Assembly: GCA_015489265.1 (NCBI GenBank) | Contig: WFZY01000088.1 | Coordinates: 1-12,471, forward strand | Direction of reading: 5' to 3' | DNA length: 12,471 nt | Origin: Flavobacteriaceae bacterium | GTDB lineage: Bacteria > Bacteroidota > Bacteroidia > Flavobacteriales > Flavobacteriaceae | Shown here: piece after piece, positions 1 through 5,363 of the stretch | Layout: each line of letters starts with the position of its first letter | Numbering within the stretch: the first letter of the stretch is position 1 | Notes under the pieces: model-generated | Told to the model about the DNA's origin: nothing | The model's input: the letters and a program-made list of their open reading frames with translations, nothing else | Databases searched by the model: none | Made by a program: the position numbers and the translations under genes

Positions 1-92
1 ATTTAATACATTAACATTTACATATTGCTTCAAACCATATTTCTGCTTTTAATTTGATGGATTAAGGATATTGGTCATTGAATGTCACGATG

Positions 93-112
93 ATCCCAAC
101 ATGTGTCGGGAT
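93..112. repeat. Short inverted repeat upstream of lipA
   Basis: ATCCC (93-97) pairs with GGGAT (108-112), and ACA (99-101) pairs with TGT (104-106), with one A/C mismatch between the two blocks. The very short centre means only the outer part could fold. The following words (GATGTAGCGAAATGACCGG, 113-131) share AAATGACCGG with 1404-1413, so this looks like a piece of the dispersed spacer repeats rather than a gene part. No U-tract follows, so it is not a terminator. Bases 1-264 contain no supportable gene. Confidence 0.45.
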
Positions 113-180
113 GATGTAGCGAAATGACCGGTTTTATTGATGAATTGAGGATTTTGATGACTTCATAGATTATTTTATCG

Positions 181-188
181 TAAATTTG
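181..188 (+). promoter_or_regulatory. Bacteroidota-type -7 element for lipA
   Basis: TAAATTTG matches the Bacteroidota -7 consensus TAnnTTTG exactly and lies 82 bases upstream of the lipA ATG. A possible -33 element TTTG is at 153-156, but the 24-base spacer is longer than usual, so only the -7 box is called. The context TTATCGTAAATTTG (175-188) is nearly identical to TTATCGTACATTTG (4076-4089), upstream of the 107-residue gene. Transcription would start near 193-197, giving a leader of about 75 bases. Confidence 0.55.
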
Positions 189-208
189 CGACAAATTATA
201 ACAAACAT

Positions 209-232
209 TGATTTTCAAAAATATGAAAATCA
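209..232 (+). repeat. Perfect 9-bp inverted repeat in the lipA leader
   Basis: TGATTTTCA (209-217) and TGAAAATCA (224-232) are exact reverse complements separated by six bases. The repeat lies between the predicted lipA promoter and the lipA start. It could be a weak A/T-rich RNA hairpin or a dimeric protein-binding site. No run of T follows, so a terminator is unlikely. The function is inference only. Confidence 0.5.
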
Positions 233-270
233 TTTCAAACAGCACAAAGTTTTAAATAAAACTATTGTTT

Positions 271-1119
271 ATGCAAACTATACGAAAACCACATTGGCTA
301 AAAGTCAAATTGCCCTCAGGCGACAACTATAAAGAGCTGAGACAAATTGTTGAAACCCATAATTTGCATACCATTTGCAGTAGCGGACGTTGCCCGAATA
401 TGGGCGAGTGCTGGGGTGAGCGTACGGCTACCTTTATGATTTTGGGTAATATTTGCACCCGTTCCTGTGGTTTTTGCAATGTGGCTACCGGCAAACCGCT
501 TCCGGCTGATTTGGCAGAACCGGAAAAAGTAGCTAAGTCAATTCAACTTATGGGGGTTAAACATGCTGTTATCACATCTGTTGACCGTGACGATTTGCCC
601 GATGGCGGTGCCGGATTATGGGCTGCTACCATAAGAAAAATACGCGACTATAATCCCGATATCACCATGGAAACTTTAATTCCGGATTTTCAAGGTAAAG
701 AACATCTTTTGGATATCATCATCAAAGAAGCCCCCGAAGTCGTTTCTCACAATCTAGAAACCGTCAGACGGCTTACCAAACAAGTGCGAAAACAAGCTAA
801 ATACGATCGTAGTTTAGCAGTACTAAAATATTTGAAAGACCAAGGTATCAATCGTACCAAATCGGGCATTATGCTGGGACTTGGCGAAACCGAAGATGAG
901 GTAATTGAAACCATGAAAGATCTGCGTCAAGCCGGTGTTGATGTTATGACCATAGGGCAATACTTGCAACCTTCTCCTAAACATCTGCCGGTAGCACGCT
1001 ATCCGCATCCCGATGAATTTAAAAAATATGAAAAAATAGGGTTGGAAATGGGCTTCCGTTTTGTTGAAAGCGGTCCGTTGGTGCGTTCATCCTATCATGC
1101 TCATAAGCATATACGTTAG
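271..1119 (+). CDS. lipA: Lipoyl synthase (radical SAM)
   Basis: This cytoplasmic radical SAM enzyme inserts two sulfurs into protein-bound octanoyl groups to make lipoyl cofactor, needed by pyruvate and 2-oxoglutarate dehydrogenases and the glycine cleavage system. Numbering from the ATG at 271 (282 residues, normal for the family), the auxiliary [4Fe-4S] cysteines are C36, C41 and C47 (motif CSSGRCPNMGEC). The radical SAM CxxxCxxC cysteines are C62, C66 and C69 (CTRSCGFC). The C-terminal RSSY motif (272-275) supplies the serine ligand of the auxiliary cluster. An in-frame TTG at 265 would add only two residues; ATG is preferred. No clear Shine-Dalgarno is present, which is usual in this phylum. 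The gene is monocistronic here: no lipB is adjacent, and non-coding spacers flank it on both sides. All key residues are intact, so identification is secure. Confidence 0.97.
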   Translation: MQTIRKPHWLKVKLPSGDNYKELRQIVETHNLHTICSSGRCPNMGECWGERTATFMILGNICTRSCGFCNVATGKPLPADLAEPEKVAKSIQLMGVKHAVITSVDRDDLPDGGAGLWAATIRKIRDYNPDITMETLIPDFQGKEHLLDIIIKEAPEVVSHNLETVRRLTKQVRKQAKYDRSLAVLKYLKDQGINRTKSGIMLGLGETEDEVIETMKDLRQAGVDVMTIGQYLQPSPKHLPVARYPHPDEFKKYEKIGLEMGFRFVESGPLVRSSYHAHKHIR

Positions 1120-1188
1120 TTGATAAAATGAGGAATATAATAGTTCGAAGTAAAAAGTGGAAAGTGGTAAAGTGTCAAGTGCGTAGAG

Positions 1189-1205
1189 ACGTTTTGTCAA
1201 AACGT
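1189..1205. repeat. 8-bp inverted repeat downstream of lipA
   Basis: ACGTTTTG (1189-1196) and CAAAACGT (1198-1205) are exact reverse complements around a single T. A realistic RNA fold would have a 6-bp stem and a 5-base loop. It is followed by TTGAAAAATTTG, which is a poor U-tract, so it is at best a weak terminator for lipA. It sits directly after the word GCGTAGAGAC, which has a relative at 11176-11182. Confidence 0.45.
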
Positions 1206-1358
1206 TTGAAAAATTTGAAATGAATGGTGAGATTTCTCACTACGTTCGAAATGACAATCAAATAATCAAATAACCATATCACCGATTAACCAAACGATCA
1301 AATAACCGAAAGAGTGGAAAGCGATAAAGTGCGGATTAGATGAGAGTAAGTTGAGGAA

Positions 1359-1406
1359 TGATGAATTGATGAAATGAGAAACTGATGAATTAATGAGATG
1401 AGAAAA
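1359..1406. repeat. 24-base imperfect tandem duplication
   Basis: Two adjacent 24-base copies (1359-1382 and 1383-1406), each beginning TGATGAATT, match at 21 of 24 positions by eye. The same word TGATGAATTGA also occurs at 139-149, on the other side of lipA. No reading frame is maintained through it. It looks like slippage or spacer-repeat expansion. Confidence 0.5.
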
Positions 1407-1490
1407 TGACCGGATTCTTTCGAGGGGATAAAACAAATAATGTATTAATTGATTTGAATTTCTAAACAAATTTCAAAAATCTAAATTTAA

Positions 1491-1521
1491 TTTGCAACTT
1501 CCAATGCTTTTTGTAATTTTG
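1491..1521 (+). promoter_or_regulatory. Bacteroidota-type promoter for the helicase gene
   Basis: A -33 element TTTG (1491-1494) and a -7 element TAATTTTG (1514-1521) are separated by 19 bases, a typical spacing for the primary sigma factor of Bacteroidota. Transcription would begin around 1527-1530, leaving a short leader of about 30 bases before the ATG at 1558. This is the best-formed promoter in the window. Confidence 0.6.
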
Positions 1522-1557
1522 ATACGTTCTCATCATTTTATACATTAAATATATATA

Positions 1558-3969
1558 ATGCAAAATAAAGAATTGCAACTGGCTTGGGATTTTGTCAACC
1601 AAACCAAACGTCATATTTTCTTAACCGGTAAAGCGGGTACCGGCAAAACCACTTTTTTGCACCGGCTCAAAGCCGAGAGCAACAAACGCTTGGCGGTTGT
1701 TGCCCCAACAGGTGTGGCGGCTATTAATGCGAAAGGCGTAACTATTCACTCTTTTTTTCAAGTACCTTTCGGTCCGGTTATTCCGGGCGAAACCCAACAA
1801 CAAATCAAACGGGACTTTAAACACAAATTCAGCAAAAAAAAGATTGATATTATCAAATCACTTGACTTATTGATTATTGACGAAATCAGTATGGTGCGTG
1901 CCGACCTACTCGATGCCATTGATTTTACCTTGCGCAAATATAAAGACCGGCGTAAAGTATTCGGCGGCACTCAAGTTTTGATGATAGGCGATTTGCAACA
2001 ATTGGCGCCTGTGGTCAAGCCCAACGAGTGGGAATTACTTAAAAAATACTATGAAACCCCGTATTTCTTTAACAGTCATGCATTTCAGGAAGCCAATGCC
2101 GTCAATATAGAACTCAAAAATATATACCGGCAAGAAGATGAAACTTTTATTAAAATACTCAACGAAATAAGAAATAACCGGTTGTCAGATGAAAGTGCCC
2201 AATTGCTTAACAGCCGCTATATTCCGGATTTTGTGCCGCCCGACAATGAAGATTATATTCTGCTGACAACCCATAATTATAAAGCTGAAAAAATCAATCG
2301 GGAAAAACTGGATAGCTTACCGGGTAAAACTTTTTATGCGCATGCATACATAGAAGGACGATTCCCTGAAAATGCTTATCCCAATGCCGAAAAACTTGCC
2401 TTAAAAAAAGGCGCACAAGTCATGTTTGTTAAAAATGACAGCAGTTTTGAAAAACGCTACTACAACGGTAAAATAGGTAAAATTACCTTTATTGATGACC
2501 AAAACATATTTGTCAAATGTCCGGGGGACGATACAGAAATAGACGTCAAGCGTGAAACTTGGGAAAACATTACCTATACCATTAATCCGGACACCAAACA
2601 AATAGAAGAAAAAAGTCAAGGAAGCTTTTCGCAAATTCCGCTTAAATTGTCTTGGGCAATTACCATACATAAAAGTCAAGGGCTGACCTTTGACAAAGCC
2701 ATTATTGATGCCGAATTATCTTTTGCGCACGGACAAACTTATGTGGCATTGAGCCGGTGCAAAACCCTTGACGGTTTGGTGTTGAAATCACCAATACAAA
2801 GCAGCAGTATTATCAATGACCGGCGTGTCACCGGTTTTACCGACAATATTGCCGAACAGCAACCGGACAAAACCGACTTGCAACAAGCCAAAAAACAATT
2901 TTTTATAGACCTGATTGCCGAATTGTTTGATTATATACCCTTACTCTACCCAACTAACCGGTTGCTTGATATATATCAAAAAAATATGAGAAGTATTCAA
3001 GGAAACGTCCCTACACCCTTGCAAAATATCAAAGAAAGTATCAGTCCTTTAATCGATATACAAAAAAAGTTTCTGAACCAAATCAAAAAATTAACCGGTG
3101 ACATAGATGCACCGCAAACCGATACTCATATTCAAGAACGCCTATCCAAAGCCAGAGATTATTTTTTGCAACAAACCCAAGCTATAAAAGACAATTTTAA
3201 AACACTCAAATTTGATATTGAAAATAAACAAGTCAAAAAAGATTTTGAAAAGTTTTACAATGATTTAAGCCAACAATTACATCAAAAACTATTTATTCTA
3301 ACCGAACTCGACCCTGATTTCAGCATTGAAAATTATTTAGACATCAGAGCCAAAGCCATCTTAAACAAACCGAAGAAAGAAGATAAAATCATCATCATGT
3401 CCGATATTGGTGAACATATCGATTTGTTTGAAGCGTTAAAAAACCTGCGCAGCGAATTGGCTTATGCCGAAGATGTACCACATTTTCAAATTTTTACGCA
3501 AGAAACACTGTATGCTTTATGCAAAGAACTACCAGTTACTCAAAAACAACTCAAAAAAATACCCGGCATCGGTAAAATCCGGCTCAAAAAATACGGTGAA
3601 CAAATTATAGAAATTATTAAATCCTACTGTATTGCTAACGATATTCCGCTAAAAGAAGATATACCCGACCAAACCAAACCGAAATCTAACACCAAAGAAA
3701 TTTCTCTAAATCTTTTTAAAACAGGTAAGACCATTGATGAAATTGCCGGCATTAGAAACTTAACCCCTAACACTATTTTAGGGCATTTGGCATACTTTTT
3801 GCCAACTAAAGAAGTGGGCATAACAGATTTGATTTCCCAAGAGCGTTTTAATGAAATTAAGCAAATCATTGAGAATAATAGTTTTGAATCGCTATCGGAA
3901 CTCAAAAAAATAGCCGGCGATGGGTTTGATTGGGGTGAATTGCGACTGGTTATGACTTATTTATCATAA
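1558..3969 (+). CDS. PIF1-like superfamily 1 DNA helicase with HRDC domain and helix-turn-helix-like tail
   Basis: Predicted ATP-dependent DNA helicase of 803 residues, presumably acting on DNA in replication or repair; the substrate cannot be read from sequence. Residues 1-410 hold the PIF1/RecD-like motor: Walker A GKAGTGKTT (24-32), Walker B DLLIIDEISMV (103-113), motif III-type GDLQQLAPV (144-152), motif V-like TIHKSQGLTFD (369-379) and the arginine-bearing motif YVALSRC (395-401). Residues about 430-610 are rich in K, E, Q and L and probably form an extended helical or coiled-coil linker. An HRDC-like domain spans about 622-690, including the IPGIGKIRLKKYG turn. The last 90 residues (714-803) resemble the HTH-like C-terminal domain found in some RecQ-type proteins. 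No nuclease motif is apparent. It has its own promoter and 5' spacer, and is transcribed in the same direction as the two small genes downstream. The motor assignment is firm; the C-terminal domains are recognised by pattern only. Confidence 0.9.
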   Translation: MQNKELQLAWDFVNQTKRHIFLTGKAGTGKTTFLHRLKAESNKRLAVVAPTGVAAINAKGVTIHSFFQVPFGPVIPGETQQQIKRDFKHKFSKKKIDIIKSLDLLIIDEISMVRADLLDAIDFTLRKYKDRRKVFGGTQVLMIGDLQQLAPVVKPNEWELLKKYYETPYFFNSHAFQEANAVNIELKNIYRQEDETFIKILNEIRNNRLSDESAQLLNSRYIPDFVPPDNEDYILLTTHNYKAEKINREKLDSLPGKTFYAHAYIEGRFPENAYPNAEKLALKKGAQVMFVKNDSSFEKRYYNGKIGKITFIDDQNIFVKCPGDDTEIDVKRETWENITYTINPDTKQIEEKSQGSFSQIPLKLSWAITIHKSQGLTFDKAIIDAELSFAHGQTYVALSRCKTLDGLVLKSPIQSSSIINDRRVTGFTDNIAEQQPDKTDLQQAKKQFFIDLIAELFDYIPLLYPTNRLLDIYQKNMRSIQGNVPTPLQNIKESISPLIDIQKKFLNQIKKLTGDIDAPQTDTHIQERLSKARDYFLQQTQAIKDNFKTLKFDIENKQVKKDFEKFYNDLSQQLHQKLFILTELDPDFSIENYLDIRAKAILNKPKKEDKIIIMSDIGEHIDLFEALKNLRSELAYAEDVPHFQIFTQETLYALCKELPVTQKQLKKIPGIGKIRLKKYGEQIIEIIKSYCIANDIPLKEDIPDQTKPKSNTKEISLNLFKTGKTIDEIAGIRNLTPNTILGHLAYFLPTKEVGITDLISQERFNEIKQIIENNSFESLSELKKIAGDGFDWGELRLVMTYLS

Positions 3970-4020
3970 AAATAATTCAATAAATCGATGAAAATTTTTA
4001 ATTATTAATTATAAATATAG

Positions 4021-4047
4021 TGATTTTTATATAAAATCAATATTTTG
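4021..4047 (+). terminator. Weak candidate terminator after the helicase gene
   Basis: TGATTTT (4021-4027) and AAAATCA (4033-4039) form a 7-bp, mostly A/T stem with a 5-base loop, followed by ATATTTTG. Stability would be low. It sits 52 bases after the helicase stop and before a predicted new promoter, which is the right place for a transcript end. Confidence 0.25.
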
Positions 4048-4081
4048 AATTCAAAATTATTTTTTGTAAAAAAAATTATCG

Positions 4082-4089
4082 TACATTTG
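4082..4089 (+). promoter_or_regulatory. Bacteroidota-type -7 element for the 107-residue gene
   Basis: TACATTTG matches TAnnTTTG exactly, 20 bases before the start codon. The upstream TTTTTTG run (4060-4066) could supply a -33 element, but the spacer of about 15 bases is short. The 14-base context TTATCGTACATTTG differs at one position from the element before lipA. The implied leader is only about 10-15 bases. Confidence 0.45.
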
Positions 4090-4109
4090 TTATTACATTT
4101 TAATTTAAC

Positions 4110-4433
4110 ATGATGGCAAAGTTGATATATGAAGTATTGCTACCAAAAAACAAAGCACAACTAGAAGGTGTTTTTATTCAGTTATTTAAGCAGCGACAAA
4201 AGCATCTAATCATCAAAATACTAAATGACTATATACCTGAGGATGATTTAAAAGAAATACTTGAAAAATACCAAAAAAATATCGAAAAATATAAAAAAAA
4301 TAAGTCCATTGTGATTTTATCAGAAACCTTCAAGCATATTCCGGACTTTATCTCGGTAGCCCCTACAGAAACAGAAGCCATAGATATTATTGAATTTGAA
4401 GAAATTGAACGGGATTTATTGTTAAATGGCTAA
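4110..4433 (+). CDS. Small uncharacterised protein (107 aa), possible STAS-like
   Basis: No certain family. The protein has 107 residues (106 from the second ATG at 4113), with no signal peptide, membrane segment or cysteine, so it is probably cytoplasmic. The middle (about residues 40-65) is lysine-rich and helical (EILEKYQKNIEKYKKNK). It is followed by a hydrophobic strand SIVILSE, a turn with IPDFISVAPTETEAIDII, and an acidic end FEEIERDLLLNG. From memory, the pattern strand, 'IP..+..V.PT..EA.D.IE.EEIERDL' resembles small STAS-like flavobacterial proteins often encoded beside ribonuclease Z; no rnz is visible here. That recollection is unverified. It has its own -7 element, lies 140 bases after the helicase, and precedes the 218-residue gene by 108 bases with no obvious terminator between, so the two may share a transcript. 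Confidence 0.7.
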   Translation: MMAKLIYEVLLPKNKAQLEGVFIQLFKQRQKHLIIKILNDYIPEDDLKEILEKYQKNIEKYKKNKSIVILSETFKHIPDFISVAPTETEAIDIIEFEEIERDLLLNG

Positions 4434-4494
4434 ATTTATTTTTTTATGCATTAATTTTTTTACTAAAAAATATTCAAACAACATTTTAACATAC

Positions 4495-4530
4495 ATGAAA
4501 AAAACAGCTAAACGAAACAAGAATTTGTAA
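4495..4530 (+). other. Possible 11-codon mini-ORF before the 218-residue gene
   Basis: An ATG at 4495 opens an 11-codon frame (MKKTAKRNKNL, stop TAA at 4528-4530). It ends 11 bases before the ATG of the downstream gene and is out of frame with it. Its opening nucleotides resemble the start of the downstream gene (MKTKPANKHEL), so it may be a decayed 5' duplication or a chance ORF rather than a translated leader. No attenuator hairpin is visible. Confidence 0.15.
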
Positions 4531-4541
4531 AATGTAAATTT

Positions 4542-5198
4542 ATGAAAACAAAACCAGCAAACAAACATGAATTAGCACGTCAACGTTGGCTTGATTTATT
4601 ACAAGAAGCCATCGATGAAGGTGTCAAACTGCAAGTTAACCACCGTTTTAAATACAAAGGTAAAAACTTGGGCACTTTCTTAGTTGAAGCCAAAAGACGA
4701 GGTAAACCGGAATTACAAGCCAAAATCAAAGAAATGGGCTTGGATTTTAGAGACCACAGTAACAAACCTGAAGATTATCTGCAACGCTTTATCAAAGAAT
4801 TGTGGAATAACCCGAATCCGAACAAAGGAAACTATATCACAAGGTTTAATACCTGCATCTTACCTAAAAAAGACATCTTAAAAAAACAAACCAAACAAGA
4901 ACTTGAAATTGTTTGGAAACACAAATTCGGTGAAGAGCGCCCTTGGCGCAAACGCGATGATGTCTTAACCAGAGTTTATAAGTGGAAACAATTCCGCTAC
5001 AACCGCAAAGCCAATCCCGAAAAAAAATGGTTTCAACCCAAATCAAAAATGGGTGACTTGTATTTTTGGGTATATGCCCGAAAACGCAAACCTTGGTTAA
5101 TGAAAGCCATTCTTGACCAATTTGACAATTACGAATTGGAAGAGTTGATGAAAGAAGGATTCGTTCAAGAATCATGGCTTAAAAATAAAATCAAATAA
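4542..5198 (+). CDS. Basic protein with helicase-associated-domain-like repeats (218 aa)
   Basis: No named gene is recognised. The 218-residue product is very rich in lysine, arginine and tryptophan, with no signal peptide or membrane segment, which suggests a cytoplasmic nucleic-acid-binding protein. Residues 12-69 follow the pattern of the Helicase-associated (HA) domain: W16 and spaced leucines, EG (26-27), then YKGKNLGTFLVEAKRRG (38-54), and L58 through MGLDF (65-69). Residues about 145-207 look like a second, more diverged copy: KWKQFRYNRKANPEKKWF, MGDLYFWVYARKRKPWL, then the spaced LEELMKEGF. The middle (70-140) is basic and also aromatic-rich. HA domains are usually found attached to helicases or in large HA-repeat proteins; here they stand alone without a motor. 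The gene is followed 24 bases later by a strong terminator. No TAnnTTTG box was found close upstream, so it may be transcribed with the 107-residue gene. The CDS is secure; the domain call is by eye. Confidence 0.8.
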   Translation: MKTKPANKHELARQRWLDLLQEAIDEGVKLQVNHRFKYKGKNLGTFLVEAKRRGKPELQAKIKEMGLDFRDHSNKPEDYLQRFIKELWNNPNPNKGNYITRFNTCILPKKDILKKQTKQELEIVWKHKFGEERPWRKRDDVLTRVYKWKQFRYNRKANPEKKWFQPKSKMGDLYFWVYARKRKPWLMKAILDQFDNYELEELMKEGFVQESWLKNKIK

Positions 5199-5222
5199 GT
5201 ATTAATTTTATGAATATTTATT

Positions 5223-5260
5223 AAATCCAACCCTAATACGGTTGGATTTTTTTATTTTAT
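5223..5260 (+). terminator. Strong intrinsic terminator
   Basis: AAATCCAACC (5223-5232) pairs perfectly with GGTTGGATTT (5240-5249): a 10-bp stem with a 7-base loop, followed by TTTTTATTTTAT. It lies 24 bases after the stop of the 218-residue gene and separates that unit from susC. The A-rich left arm could give weak activity in the other direction, but no minus-strand gene ends here. Confidence 0.9.
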
Positions 5261-5315
5261 AAAACAATTTTATCAAAAACAACCATAATTCAGCTTCAAA
5301 TCCGGAAAAAATCCT

Positions 5316-5323
5316 TAACTTTA
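5316..5323 (+). promoter_or_regulatory. Possible susC promoter, imperfect -7 box
   Basis: TAACTTTA matches TAnnTTTG at all but the last base and lies 40 bases before the susC ATG. No convincing -33 TTTG is found at the usual distance. The presence of the terminator at 5223-5260 requires a promoter for susC somewhere in 5261-5363, and this is the best candidate seen. Confidence 0.3.
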
Positions 5324-5363
5324 ACATCAAATTAAAATCAATTTTTTAACCAAAACTTATGCT

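Larger units (their letters stand above)
1120..1557. other. Gene-free repeat-rich spacer between lipA and helicase
   Basis: About 440 bases without a supportable gene. From left to right it holds AAAAAGTGGAAAGTG (1152-1166), AAGTGCGTAGAGACG (1177-1191), an inverted repeat (1189-1205), the phrase CTCACTACGTTCGAAATGAC (1236-1255), and ATCAAATAA three times (1257, 1265, 1297). A 24-base imperfect tandem duplication (1359-1406) follows, then the helicase promoter (1491-1521). Several of these words recur at 113-160 and at 11162-11212, so the region looks like accumulated short dispersed repeats. No strong intrinsic terminator for lipA is visible. Confidence 0.7.

Noticed and set aside
265..270. 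TTG start two codons upstream of the lipA ATG
   Set aside because: The ATG at 271 gives the usual lipA N-terminus, and TTG starts are rarer; no signal favours the longer form.
1266..1469. Minus-strand open frame of 67 codons in the lipA-helicase spacer
   Set aside because: Low-complexity translation (many S, F, N, H, I) of the 24-base tandem repeat and ATCAAATAA words; no start signal or domain.
4864..5175. Minus-strand 103-codon open frame opposite the 218-residue gene
   Set aside because: It lies antisense to a well-supported coding sequence with biased composition, and no family pattern is seen.
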